From assembly GCA_029224965.1 (NCBI GenBank), contig JAQXVO010000021.1, positions 20,726 to 84,725 on the forward strand: a stretch of 64,000 nt of DNA. The letters are read 5' to 3'. The DNA is from Lachnospiraceae bacterium. GTDB lineage: Bacteria; Bacillota; Clostridia; Lachnospirales; Lachnospiraceae. Position numbers and translations under genes: made by a program. The notes beneath the pieces are model-generated. The model worked only from the letters and a program-made list of their open reading frames with translations, was not told the DNA's origin and searched no databases. Shown piece by piece: positions 28,323 to 36,959 of the stretch (positions within the stretch are counted from its first letter, which is position 1; each line of letters starts with the position of its first letter).

Positions 28323-29174
28323 TCATTTCTTTTCTTTCAGAAGCTCCTGATAGACATCCCGCTTACGAATGCCCCGATCCAGGGCGACCTGCTTCATGGC
28401 AGCCTTCTGATCCATGCCCTCCGACAGATACTTCTGATAATGCTCTGCTATGGAAAGCTCTTCCCAGCGGCTCTGCTGTTCCGCCTGGCTTTCCTCCTTG
28501 CTCTTTCCGCGGATGACCAGCACATATTCTCCTCTGGGATCGGTCGTCTGATAATAATCCAGAGCAGCTCCAAGAGTTGTTTTCAATTTTTCCTCGAAGC
28601 GCTTGGTAATCTCCCTGGTTACCGTCACTTCCCGGTCTCTTCCCAGAACTCCGCAGAGCTCTTCAAGAGTTTTCTTCAGATGGTGGGGAGCCTCATAGAT
28701 CAGGATGGTCCTCGTTTCCCTGGCAATCTCATCCAGGACTCTCTTCCGTTCCTTCTTGTCCTTGGGCAAGAAGGCCTCAAAGGCCAGTCTCCGGCAGGGC
28801 TGTCCCGACATGACAGCAGCCGATGCAAATGCCGTAGGGCCCGGAACTGTCGTCACTTCAATTCCCGCCTCATAGCACATGCGGACCAGCTCCTCGCCGG
28901 GATCTGAGATACCGGGCATTCCGGCATCTGTGATCAAAGCGATATTGGTTCCCTGCTCCAGCTTTTCAATAAGCTCTCTGCCCTTGTCCAGCTTGTTGAA
29001 TTCATGGTAGGAGGTCATAGGCGTATGAATATCGAAATGGGTCAGAAGCTTGATGGAATTTCTCGTATCCTCCGCTGCGATCAGATCCGCATCCTTTAAA
29101 ATGCGGACCGCACGGAAGGTCATATCCTCCAGATTCCCGATGGGAGTTCCTACCAGATATAATGTTCCAGACAT
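28323..29174 (-). CDS. rsmI: 16S rRNA (cytidine1402-2'-O)-methyltransferase
   Basis: 283 residues. MSGTLYLVGTPIGNLEDMTFRAVRILKDADLIAAEDTRNS, LITDAGMPGISDPGEELVRMC and VTVPGPTAFASAAVMSGQP are the signature segments of the RsmI/YraL SAM-dependent tetrapyrrole-methylase-like fold. It methylates C1402 in the decoding centre. It follows the trmN6-like gene by 14 bases at the end of the trmB-to-rsmI run. Confidence 0.96.
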   Translation of the reverse strand: MSGTLYLVGTPIGNLEDMTFRAVRILKDADLIAAEDTRNSIKLLTHFDIHTPMTSYHEFNKLDKGRELIEKLEQGTNIALITDAGMPGISDPGEELVRMCYEAGIEVTTVPGPTAFASAAVMSGQPCRRLAFEAFLPKDKKERKRVLDEIARETRTILIYEAPHHLKKTLEELCGVLGRDREVTVTREITKRFEEKLKTTLGAALDYYQTTDPRGEYVLVIRGKSKEESQAEQQSRWEELSIAEHYQKYLSEGMDQKAAMKQVALDRGIRKRDVYQELLKEKK

Positions 29175-29188
29175 TTCCCTTCCTCCAA

Positions 29189-29932
29189 TTAAAAACCGTA
29201 AAGATCATGAATTTCATCGGTATACTGTCCGACTGCCTTATAAACAATCAGAGGTTTTTCCACAGTCAGACGGGGATTTCCGTTCCGGACTCCCTCCAGG
29301 AGAACCATGTTGGGCTCCCGGTCGACAAAGGGATAGACCAGCCGCATGCGCTTGGGCTCCAGACCGTACTGCCGCATCAGAACGATGAGATCCGCCAGGC
29401 GGAAGGGCCGGTGAACGAAATAGCACCTGCCCTTTGGCCTTAAAATCCTGGCCGTCTGCTGAATAAAGTCTTCCAGGCCTGCCAGAACCTCATGCCGGGC
29501 GATCAGCTTGGCATCATTAGGATTCTGAATTCCATGATGGTCGATCATGTAGGGCGGATTGGATACCACGACATCAAAGGAGGAGGGTCCGAAAAGCTCT
29601 TCCGCATTTCTGACATTTCCCCGGACAATACGGATCCGGTCTGTAAGACCGTTCATCCTGACTGACCGCTCTGCCATATCGGCGCTCTCGGCCTGGACCT
29701 CCAGGCCGACAAACTCTCTTCCTTCTGTCTTTGCAGACAAAAGAAGCGGGAGGATCCCGGTTCCAGTCCCGAGATCCAAGACCCGCTCATCTTTTCTGAC
29801 TTTTGCAAAACCTGAAAGAAGGACCGCATCCATACCGAAGCAGAAACGTCTGGGATCCTGAAGGATCTTCAGTCCGTTTCTCTGGAGATCGTCAATCCGT
29901 TCGCCTTCTTTTTTATAGCTCTCTGCAGTCAT
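29189..29932 (-). CDS. tRNA1(Val) (adenine37-N6)-methyltransferase-like protein
   Basis: 247 residues. Rossmann methyltransferase: DLGTGTGILPLLLSAKTEGREFVGLEVQ binds SAM; VSNPPYM is the N6-adenine methylase motif (NPPY). RFCFGMDAVLLSGFAKV is typical of the YfiC/TrmN6 group. Gene order ricT - this gene - rsmI is common in Firmicutes. The exact RNA target is inferred. Confidence 0.88.
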   Translation of the reverse strand: MTAESYKKEGERIDDLQRNGLKILQDPRRFCFGMDAVLLSGFAKVRKDERVLDLGTGTGILPLLLSAKTEGREFVGLEVQAESADMAERSVRMNGLTDRIRIVRGNVRNAEELFGPSSFDVVVSNPPYMIDHHGIQNPNDAKLIARHEVLAGLEDFIQQTARILRPKGRCYFVHRPFRLADLIVLMRQYGLEPKRMRLVYPFVDREPNMVLLEGVRNGNPRLTVEKPLIVYKAVGQYTDEIHDLYGF

Positions 29933-29938
29933 GGCCGG

Positions 29939-31285
29939 TCACTCTCCTGTTTCCTTACCGGCATTTGCTCCGCTGCCGGCGCTTCCATTGCCTGCAGGAC
30001 TTCCCTTGTCTGCATTTCCGCCATTGGGCCGTCCGTTTTCTGGTCTGCCCTCACGGTTTGAATTCGGATTCTGGTTTTTTCTGTCACGGTTTCTTCTGGG
30101 GCGGCGGTTTCTTTTTCTTTCTCCGTCCCCGTTCTTTTCTCCGGAAGATTCTATAGCATTTCCCTTCCGGTCCTCTGCCTTATCCTTCCGCGGCTGATTC
30201 TTTCTGTCTTCGCTGTCCCGGTCTTTCCGTCCCGGATTCTTACGATCCTCAACGGATCTGTCTTTCCGGTTCTGATTCTTTCTGTTTTCACTGTCCTGGT
30301 CTCTCCGGCCCGGATTCTGATTCTTTCGGTCGGACTCATCCTGGTCCTTCCGGTTCTGGTTCTTTCTGTCAGAGCCGTCCTGGCCCTTCCGGTCAGCACC
30401 GTCTTTTCCATTCCGACCGCTCTTTGCCGGAGCCTTGGCCTGAGGCTTGCTGTGATGAGCCTTCTTATGAACACCCGGCTCATAGACCAGATCAGCGGCA
30501 TCAAATTCTTCCACCTCTCTGGTATCATCCACCTCGAAGATGACACGGACTCTCTGGCGGAGAATATTCACATTCTGAACCTCTCCGACCCGTCCGTCCT
30601 GGGTCTTGATCTCATCGCCCTTCCGGGGCAGCTTCTTATTCAGATATTCGTAAGCTTCTTCCTCATTCTTGAGGCAGCACATAAGGCGGCCGCAGACACC
30701 GGAGATCTTGGTCGGATTCAGAGACAGGTTCTGCTCCTTGGCCATTTTGATGGAAACCGGTGCAAAATCCTCCAGATAGGCCCTGCAGCAGAGCTCACGT
30801 CCGCAGATGCCGATTCCGCCGATCAGCTTGGTCTCATCCCGGACGCCGATCTGTCTGAGTTCAATCCTGGTCCGGAAAATGCCGGCCAGATCCTTGACAA
30901 GATCCCGGAAATCCACCCGTTCATCCGCCGTAAAATAAAAGATCAGCTTGTTATTGTCGAAGGTATATTCTGCTTCGACAAGCTTCATATCCAGATTGTG
31001 CTCACGGATCCTCTGCTTGCAGATCCTGTAAGCCTCATCCTCTTTCTCGTGGTTCTTCTCATCAATCCTGGCGTCTTCCTCATTTGCCATCCGGAGAATT
31101 TTCCTGGGCGGATGTTTGAAATACCTGTCATCCATTTCCCTTGGCAGAGTCATAACCTTGCCGTATTCCATGCCCCGATTGCTTTCCACAATCACATGAT
31201 CATGAAGATGAATCTCGTTGTCACCCGGATCGTAATAGTAGATTTTTCCGCCATTCCGAAGGTGTACGCCGATTACTTTAGCCAT
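29939..31285 (-). CDS. ricT: PSP1-domain protein RicT (YaaT) with a long repetitive tail
   Basis: 448 residues, while RicT proteins are usually about 270-300. The conserved core (1-265) includes VIGVHLRNGGKIYYYDPGDNEI, PSP1 signatures EYTFDNNKLIFYFTADERVDFRDLVKDLAGIFRTRIELRQIGVRDE, IGGIGICGRELCC and SGVCGRLMCCLKNEEEAYEY with cysteines that bind Fe-S clusters in the B. subtilis RicAFT complex (RNase Y targeting, sporulation and competence). From about residue 275 the protein is low complexity, rich in Lys, Arg, Asp, Asn, Gln, built of degenerate DRKNQ-type units. The start overlaps holB by 8 bases. Confidence 0.92.
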   Translation of the reverse strand: MAKVIGVHLRNGGKIYYYDPGDNEIHLHDHVIVESNRGMEYGKVMTLPREMDDRYFKHPPRKILRMANEEDARIDEKNHEKEDEAYRICKQRIREHNLDMKLVEAEYTFDNNKLIFYFTADERVDFRDLVKDLAGIFRTRIELRQIGVRDETKLIGGIGICGRELCCRAYLEDFAPVSIKMAKEQNLSLNPTKISGVCGRLMCCLKNEEEAYEYLNKKLPRKGDEIKTQDGRVGEVQNVNILRQRVRVIFEVDDTREVEEFDAADLVYEPGVHKKAHHSKPQAKAPAKSGRNGKDGADRKGQDGSDRKNQNRKDQDESDRKNQNPGRRDQDSENRKNQNRKDRSVEDRKNPGRKDRDSEDRKNQPRKDKAEDRKGNAIESSGEKNGDGERKRNRRPRRNRDRKNQNPNSNREGRPENGRPNGGNADKGSPAGNGSAGSGANAGKETGE

Positions 31286-32282
31286 TCTGTATCTCCTTTA
31301 ACTGCAGGATCAGAAGTCCTGTGGTCAGTTCAAAATTCACATGGGCCCGAAGCTTATTTCTCGCATCACGGATGGCCCGAAAAGCTTTCTCCAGATAGGA
31401 ATAACTGGCTTTTAAAGCCTGTTTTCGGATCAGAGACCGTTCGGATGTGAAAATCAGAAATTCATCCGAACCTGTTGCTTTATATAATAACACATCCCGA
31501 AACCAGATCGTGATCAGATTCAGGATGTCATCGATATGGTCCTTTTCTTCCTTCAGGGTCTTGATTTCCTCTTCGAATTCATAGTCTGTGCCCCTCATCA
31601 GCTTGTCCATGAGGCGGACCACAAATTCTCTTCTGTCATGAAATTCCTCCGAAGAGACCAGATCTATGGCCCGGCCCAGATTTCCCTGGGCAAAGGCGGC
31701 TCCGACAGCAGCCGTGTAGTCCGTCTGCCCGTAATTTCTCATGAGATAGCGTTCGATCAGGTCCTCCCGGACCGGCTTGGTTTCCAGACAGATGCAGCGG
31801 GACAGGATGGTCGGAAGAAAAGCGTTTTTGTTATCGGTCAGAAGGAGGATCACAGCAAAAGTCGGCGGTTCCTCGATCGTTTTTAAGATCGCATTCTGGG
31901 CCGCCGGGTTCATTTTCTCCGCATCTGCAATCAGATAGACCTTATAGCGGGCTTCCAGAGGGCCGGTCGCTATGACATTCACAAGCTGGCTCCGGACCTC
32001 ATCCACAGAGATCACATTGGGCTTTTCATGAAGGACCTCCACCAGATCCGGGTGACTGTGATGGCTGAATTTCCGGCAGGAAGGACAGGACATACAGGCC
32101 TGGCCCTCTTTCGGAGAATCACAGAGAAGAGCAGCCGCAAAGGCCTCTGCCAGCATATGCCTGCCGGATCCTTTTTCCCCGCTGATAATATAGGCGTGAC
32201 CGACTTTTCCGCTGGCCACAGCGGTCCGGAAGTAGTTTTTCAGATCATTTTCACCCAGGATGTCATCATATGACTGATTCAT
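31278..32282 (-). CDS. holB: DNA polymerase III subunit delta'
   Basis: 334 residues from the ATG at 32282 (MNQSYDDILGENDLKNYF), 6 bases after GGAGG; a longer frame to 32363 runs through repeats and is rejected. AAA+ clamp-loader subunit: GKVGHAYIISGEKGSGRHMLAEAFAA has a P-loop-like segment with GSGRH instead of GKT/S, and the zinc module has CMSCPSC. KNAILKTIEEPPTFAVILLLTD and PTILSRCICLE are typical sensor segments. It lies between the guanylate-kinase-like gene and ricT. Confidence 0.92.
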   Translation of the reverse strand: MNQSYDDILGENDLKNYFRTAVASGKVGHAYIISGEKGSGRHMLAEAFAAALLCDSPKEGQACMSCPSCRKFSHHSHPDLVEVLHEKPNVISVDEVRSQLVNVIATGPLEARYKVYLIADAEKMNPAAQNAILKTIEEPPTFAVILLLTDNKNAFLPTILSRCICLETKPVREDLIERYLMRNYGQTDYTAAVGAAFAQGNLGRAIDLVSSEEFHDRREFVVRLMDKLMRGTDYEFEEEIKTLKEEKDHIDDILNLITIWFRDVLLYKATGSDEFLIFTSERSLIRKQALKASYSYLEKAFRAIRDARNKLRAHVNFELTTGLLILQLKEIQNG

Positions 32283-32340
32283 AGCTGCCTCCGGAATCTG
32301 CTTTTCTTCATGAAATCGACTTATTATCGCGCCAGCTCTT

Positions 32341-32441
32341 TTATTGAATGCAATCTTTTGCACTGAATCAAGGCTTCTGCCTTATCGAATCAAGACTTTT
32401 CATCGAATCAATGCTTCTTTATTGAATCAGTGCTTCTACCT
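32341..32441 (-). repeat. Degenerate tandem copies of the guanylate-kinase-like gene's 3' end
   Basis: Read on the minus strand, the gene's last codons (GAAGCACTGATTCAATAA) are followed by three imperfect copies (AGAAGCATTGATTCGATGA, AAAGTCTTGATTCGATAA, AGAAGCCTTGATTCAG) spaced about 19-23 bases, before the holB ribosome site. Confidence 0.7.
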
Positions 32442-32997
32442 TAGAAACCGTATCCTCCAGCCTGTCGTTTGGGATCCGGATTTCAATACCGGCTTTCTTA
32501 AGTTTCTCCTCGGAGAAATCCTCTTCATCCGCCAGAAATCGCCGGCAGAGCTCCCGGTAATTCGGATGCTGTTCAACACGCTGCCTTCTGATGGCCCGCT
32601 CCAGCCGTTCTCCGTCATCGATATAGAGATAAATCGGAAGGACCTTGTCCTTCGAGAAATAATCACGGAATTTTACATAAGACTCCAGAGTACCGATGGA
32701 AAGATAGTTCTTATGGTCGAGGTCTATATTTCCATCATCGACCGTGAAATAGGACCAGGGGCCGGCAACGGTCTGATAGACCCGCTTCTCGATGATGAGT
32801 CCCTGGCGGTCCAGAGTCTCCATCTCCTCCCGGCTCACAAAATGGTAGGTCTCACCCTGCTTCTCGCCTTCCCGGATGGGCCTTGTCGTATAGGGAACAA
32901 TCGGGAAGAGCCGGTCCTTCAGGTCCTCCAGGACTTTTTCAGCCACCGTATCCTTTCCTGTTGCGCTTTTCCCTAATAAAATATAAATCCTGCCCAT
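32419..32997 (-). CDS. Guanylate kinase-like protein
   Basis: 192 residues. Starts MGRIYILLGKSATGKDTVAEKVLEDL: the P-loop is GKSATGKD, with Asp in place of the usual Ser/Thr after GK. PYTTRPIREGEKQGETYHFVSREEME matches the GMP-binding region (TTRxxRxGExxGxDYxF), and RRQRVEQ is the lid-like segment. Such P-loop variants occur in paralogues next to holB in related genomes; whether the cell's main Gmk is elsewhere cannot be seen. It lies 9 bases after the decarboxylase gene, with GGAG before the ATG. Confidence 0.82.
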   Translation of the reverse strand: MGRIYILLGKSATGKDTVAEKVLEDLKDRLFPIVPYTTRPIREGEKQGETYHFVSREEMETLDRQGLIIEKRVYQTVAGPWSYFTVDDGNIDLDHKNYLSIGTLESYVKFRDYFSKDKVLPIYLYIDDGERLERAIRRQRVEQHPNYRELCRRFLADEEDFSEEKLKKAGIEIRIPNDRLEDTVSKVEALIQ

Positions 32998-33006
32998 CGA
33001 AGTCTC

Positions 33007-34497
33007 CTATATCAGCACACGTATTTCCCGTTTTTCATCCATGCCATCGATTTCAAGGCCGTCCCGAAGGCCCTCTGCCAGGGCTTCGATACAGGTCTTT
33101 CCGATGATTTCACCGGGAATCACCAGAGGAATTCCGGGCGGATAAATGCAGAGCTCATCCCGGGCAATCCGGCCCTCCGCCACTGTAAACGGGACCTTCT
33201 CCCAGTCTCTGTCCCAGACCTGCCAGGCCTCCAGGACCTTTTCGGGGAACTGGTCTGCTTGTCTGTTATCCCCGTATACATTATTTCCAGGAGCAGTTTC
33301 CTTCTGCTCCTGATTCCTCCGAAGAATGGCCTCTGTCAGCCGCTTCATTCCTTCCTCGGTATCCATGCAGGAAGTCATGGCCAGGGCATAATTCCCCTGG
33401 GCCATTTCCAGTTCCAGATGGTCTTCTTCCCGAAGACTCCGCATTAGATCCGCACCGCGGAAGGACGGATCCCGGCTGTAGAGAACCAGCTTGGACGGAT
33501 CCCGTCCCTCCGGCGGAAGGACATGAATCCCGGTTCCTTCATTTCCTATTATATTATAGAAGGAATCCAACATCTTTTTCCACTTCTGAAAGCGGACTTT
33601 CCCTTCTTTTTCCAGGAAATGCAGGGCGCGGCTGGCCGATTCCATAAAAACATAGGAAGGGGAGCTGCTCTGAAAAATACGGATGGCATCTTCCAGATCC
33701 TCTTTATTGACAAAGGGATTGTCCCGATAGAGAACCATGGCTGTCTGCGTCATGACCGGAAGGGTCTTATGAAGACTGATGACGACAAGATCCGCCCCTT
33801 CCTGAATGGGATTCCCCGGAAATTCCGGGAAGATTCCCAGATGAGCTCCATGAGCGGCATCTACGACAAGGGCGGCATTTCTCCTGTGGCAGATCTCGGA
33901 AAGTTCCCGAATGGGCTGGAGGACTCCTTCGTAGGAAGGCGAGGTCACAACCATGAGACGGATATCCGGATGGAGTTCCAGGATTTTCTCTGTTTCCTCT
34001 GGATCCAGAAGTCCCGGTATATCCAGGTCCTCCGGCCAGAGGCCGGGTGCCTGGTAATAGGCATGGACCTGCTTCAGCATCAGGGCATGAATGATGCTTT
34101 TATGGGAATTTCTCTGAAGAAGGACACCGTCTCCTCTCTTCAGGGCCGAAAAGACTGCTGCTAGATTTCCTCCCGTGGAGCCGTTCACCATGAGATAGGC
34201 CTGATCTGTCTTATAAAGCCGGGCATAGTCCTCATTCAGCTCTCTTAAGACTTCTTTTGGATGATTGAGATTGTCAAAACCATAAATCTCTGTGATATCG
34301 GTCCGGTAGGGATCCCCCATACCAAGACTCTGCCTTTTGTGGCCGGGCATATGAAAGGGGTAGGCATCCGAAGCCGCATATGCTGCCAGGCGATCTTCAA
34401 GATACTTTTCCATCTGCAGATTTTCCCCTTTCCTGTCCCTAAGATTCGTTTCCTTGTCTGATCTGTTCCTTCCATCAGCCTGGGTTTCCGAGGCCAT
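33007..34497 (-). CDS. Orn/Lys/Arg decarboxylase family PLP enzyme
   Basis: 496 residues. The core begins MEKYLEDRLAAYAASDAYPFHMPGHKRQ; MPGHK and the PLP lysine motif VISLHKTLPVMTQTA mark the family (compare YaaO/SpeA of Firmicutes). VNGSTGGNLAAVFSAL and AALVVDAAHGAHLG supply further PLP contacts. The C-terminal domain (about 400-496) has GRIARDELCIYPPGIPLVIPGE. It decarboxylates lysine, arginine or ornithine; the substrate cannot be told. The start may instead be the ATG at 34413; both have poor ribosome sites. It is the gene before the guanylate-kinase-like gene and holB, as in other Clostridia. Confidence 0.9.
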   Translation of the reverse strand: MASETQADGRNRSDKETNLRDRKGENLQMEKYLEDRLAAYAASDAYPFHMPGHKRQSLGMGDPYRTDITEIYGFDNLNHPKEVLRELNEDYARLYKTDQAYLMVNGSTGGNLAAVFSALKRGDGVLLQRNSHKSIIHALMLKQVHAYYQAPGLWPEDLDIPGLLDPEETEKILELHPDIRLMVVTSPSYEGVLQPIRELSEICHRRNAALVVDAAHGAHLGIFPEFPGNPIQEGADLVVISLHKTLPVMTQTAMVLYRDNPFVNKEDLEDAIRIFQSSSPSYVFMESASRALHFLEKEGKVRFQKWKKMLDSFYNIIGNEGTGIHVLPPEGRDPSKLVLYSRDPSFRGADLMRSLREEDHLELEMAQGNYALAMTSCMDTEEGMKRLTEAILRRNQEQKETAPGNNVYGDNRQADQFPEKVLEAWQVWDRDWEKVPFTVAEGRIARDELCIYPPGIPLVIPGEIIGKTCIEALAEGLRDGLEIDGMDEKREIRVLI

Positions 34498-34499
34498 AT

Positions 34500-35924
34500 T
34501 TACTTGGACTTCTTCCCGGAGCCGCTTCTGCTGTTGTCATTGATCTTCTTGTATTTACTCATGTCCTGCTGATAGACCTTTGCCCTCTTCGGATGACGGA
34601 TCCGCCATTTTTTCATACGGGCGGTTCCAAGAGAAATAAAAACCAGAGCGGCAATGACAATAAGGATTGCAAAGAGAATCATACGGAAATCAAGACGGAT
34701 GGACTTCCCTTTGCTTCCGCCCTCCTTGGCGGACACATTATGGAAAGGGTAGCTGTCAGACTTCTTATTGGTATAGGTCAGACTGGCGCTTCCGACTTCT
34801 TTTCCGCCGTAGGTGCAGACAAGGGTTCCCGCCTTTTTATCCGAAGAATCAGATGAAGCCTTTTTAAGCGTGGTCTTGACATCCTTGAGATCTGCAGTGG
34901 CCGGGAGAACAAAGCTTCCGTCGCCAATCTCAACCAGGTTTACATTTTTCCCTAAAATGCCGCTCGATTTTACCTGACTGGTATTCACGATATCTGATAC
35001 CTTGTATTCCTTATAATTGGCAAAGTAGAAATTCAGAAGATTGGTGGTATCGATATAATGGCACTGGTTTCCTGCGCCCAGAACAACGACTGCGAGAAGC
35101 ATGTCATTTCGCTTGGCATAGGTCACAAGGGTGTTTCCGGCCACGGACGTATAGCCGGTTTTTCCGCCCAGGCAGCCGTCATAGAGCCATTTGCTTCCCT
35201 TATGGTTGCAGAGCATCTGATGATGGTTGAAGAGGTTGGTCGGATCCACATGCTTGTTGGTTGGCGGAATGGTGTACTGCTTGGTTCCGACAATTTTGGC
35301 CACGACCGGATTCTTGTAGGCAGCAGCCGCAATCAGGGCCATATCGTGGGCGGTTGTATAATGATCGTCATTGGGAAGACCACTCGGATTGGCGAAATGA
35401 GTATTGGTACAGCCGAGCTCCTTGGCCTTGGCATTCATCATATCGACGAACTTGTTCCGGTCGCCGCCTCTGACATGCTCGGCGATGGCATTGGCACATT
35501 CATTGGCGGATTCGAGCAGCATACCGTACATAGTCTGCTCCATGGTCATCTGCTCATCGACATCTCTGGCAATGCTGGAAGAGCCCCTGTCGATGTCAAA
35601 GACTGACTTCGATGAGAAGGTCACGGTATCATCCATGGAAGAATTCTCTGCCGCTATCAGTGCTGTCATCAGTTTTGTAATGCTGGCAGGATATTTCCTG
35701 TCATCCACGTTCTTTTCGTAGAGAAAGGTTCCGCTGTCCACATCGATGACGCTGGCGGCCTGGCTCTGGACATCTCCCGGATTGGGCCAGGCAGCTGCAT
35801 CTGTTTCTGCGGCAGCCGCTTTTAAGGGCAGAGAAAGCGGAAATATAAGGCTTACAATCGTAATTCCTGCCAATAAGCAGGCGGCAAGGCCTGCACTTCT
35901 TCTATGATTAAATAAACTTCTCAC
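34500..35924 (-). CDS. D-alanyl-D-alanine carboxypeptidase (PBP5/DacF type)
   Basis: 474 residues. GTG start within a GTGA overlap with the trmB stop. N-terminal membrane helix or signal (about 15-38), then the penicillin-binding fold: SxxK in ASITKLM (catalytic Ser), SxN in LESANECANAIAE and KTG in LGGKTGYTS. A beta-rich PBP5 C-domain follows, then a C-terminal membrane helix (about 415-435: MILFAILIVIAALVFISLG) and a basic tail. It trims the terminal D-Ala of peptidoglycan stem peptides outside the membrane. Confidence 0.94.
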   Translation of the reverse strand: MRSLFNHRRSAGLAACLLAGITIVSLIFPLSLPLKAAAAETDAAAWPNPGDVQSQAASVIDVDSGTFLYEKNVDDRKYPASITKLMTALIAAENSSMDDTVTFSSKSVFDIDRGSSSIARDVDEQMTMEQTMYGMLLESANECANAIAEHVRGGDRNKFVDMMNAKAKELGCTNTHFANPSGLPNDDHYTTAHDMALIAAAAYKNPVVAKIVGTKQYTIPPTNKHVDPTNLFNHHQMLCNHKGSKWLYDGCLGGKTGYTSVAGNTLVTYAKRNDMLLAVVVLGAGNQCHYIDTTNLLNFYFANYKEYKVSDIVNTSQVKSSGILGKNVNLVEIGDGSFVLPATADLKDVKTTLKKASSDSSDKKAGTLVCTYGGKEVGSASLTYTNKKSDSYPFHNVSAKEGGSKGKSIRLDFRMILFAILIVIAALVFISLGTARMKKWRIRHPKRAKVYQQDMSKYKKINDNSRSGSGKKSK

Positions 35925-36580
35925 GATTCCCTCTCCCTGACTGCGATCAGCTTACAGATCGGATTTCCTTCCCTGGAAAACTTCTCCTCATATTCTGTCA
36001 TGATATTTCCTGCATTCATTTTATCATCATGATGCAGATCATAGGTAAGTGCATCAAGACGAAATCCGGGAAATTCACGAATGGTTTCTACGGAGTAGTC
36101 AAAAAGTCCCCTGTTGTCTGTCTTGAATTCGATCTGATCCCCCTCTTTTAAGAGATCTCTGTAGATGGTCAGAAAATCAGGCGAGGTCAGCCTTCTTCTG
36201 GCGTGCCGGTCCTTGGGCCAGGGATCGGAAAAGTTCAGGTAGATCCGCTCCACCTCTCCCGGTTCAAAAATCTCATTCAGCTTTCCGGCATCCTCGCAGA
36301 GAAAGACCAGATTTTTCGGCGGTTCCTCCATGGCTTCGATTTTCTGAACTGCCCGGTAAAGAACACTGGAATACCGTTCCAGACCTATGAAGTTCCGGTC
36401 CGGATAAGCAGCTGCCATATCCATAAGAAAGCGTCCCTTTCCCATGCCGATTTCCAGCCGGATGGGACGGTCATTTCCGAAGACCTCTGCCCATTGCCCT
36501 TTACGGGCAGCCGGTTCGTTAATACAGAAAGGACTTTTCTCGATGGCTGGATCCGCTTCCTTTATGTGTCTGAGTCTCAT
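35921..36580 (-). CDS. trmB: tRNA (guanine46-N7)-methyltransferase
   Basis: 219 residues from the ATG at 36580 (MRLRHIKEADPAIEKS), with GGAG 8 bases upstream; an ATG at 36622 would add 14 unusual residues. Signature: IRLEIGMGKGRFLMDMAAAYPDRNFIGLERYSSVL, YLNFSDPWPKDRHARRRLTSPDFL (the conserved FPDPWPKxRHxKRR) and IEFKTDNRGLFDYS. First gene of the long run to rsmI, just downstream of tRNA-Lys. Confidence 0.96.
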   Translation of the reverse strand: MRLRHIKEADPAIEKSPFCINEPAARKGQWAEVFGNDRPIRLEIGMGKGRFLMDMAAAYPDRNFIGLERYSSVLYRAVQKIEAMEEPPKNLVFLCEDAGKLNEIFEPGEVERIYLNFSDPWPKDRHARRRLTSPDFLTIYRDLLKEGDQIEFKTDNRGLFDYSVETIREFPGFRLDALTYDLHHDDKMNAGNIMTEYEEKFSREGNPICKLIAVRERES

Positions 36581-36650
36581 AAATCCTACTCCTTTTTTGT
36601 AAAAAAAAAGTCCTAACTCCACGGTGAACCGTAAAATTAAGACCTTCCGA

Positions 36651-36723
36651 TGCGCGATCAGGGGTTCGAACCCTGGACACCCTGATTAAGAGTCAGGTGC
36701 TCTGCCAGCTGAGCTAATCGCGC
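36651..36723 (-). tRNA. tRNA-Lys (anticodon CTT)
   Basis: 73 nt. Acceptor GCGCGAT / ATCGCGC pairs perfectly, discriminator A. Anticodon arm CCTGA-CTCTTAA-TCAGG gives CTT. D-arm TAGCTCAGCTGGCAGAGC and T-arm CAGGGTTCGAACCCTG are canonical. No encoded CCA. It lies just upstream of trmB on the same strand. Confidence 0.96.
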
Positions 36724-36745
36724 CTGCTTTTTCAGCACGAAAATT

Positions 36746-36774
36746 ATTATAGGATAATGGTTTCCTGAATGCAA
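36746..36774 (-). promoter_or_regulatory. Promoter of tRNA-Lys
   Basis: Minus strand TTGCAT, 17 bases, TATAAT, 22 bases before the tRNA 5' end. Confidence 0.7.
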
Positions 36775-36900
36775 GCTGTTTTTCAGCTTTTTCGTATTTC
36801 CCTGAGTACAAAGCCAAATATTCGGCTGATTTCTGGAATCCGCCTCTCTGCAGAAAATTTATGAAACCTGTAAGCCAGCCTCATTCTTCCGGTCTTCTGC

Positions 36901-36928
36901 TTGCGCCATTGCCCCATCGTGTTACAAT
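36901..36928 (+). promoter_or_regulatory. Candidate promoter of the YqeY-like gene
   Basis: TTGCGC, 16 bases, TACAAT, 31 bases before the ATG. Confidence 0.5.
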
Positions 36929-36959
36929 AGAGTCGACTCACGAAGGGAGGTTCTATAAT

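Noticed and set aside
30150..30450. Regular short repeats that could suggest a CRISPR array
   Set aside because: The repeats are in frame within ricT, imperfect, and have no constant spacer length.
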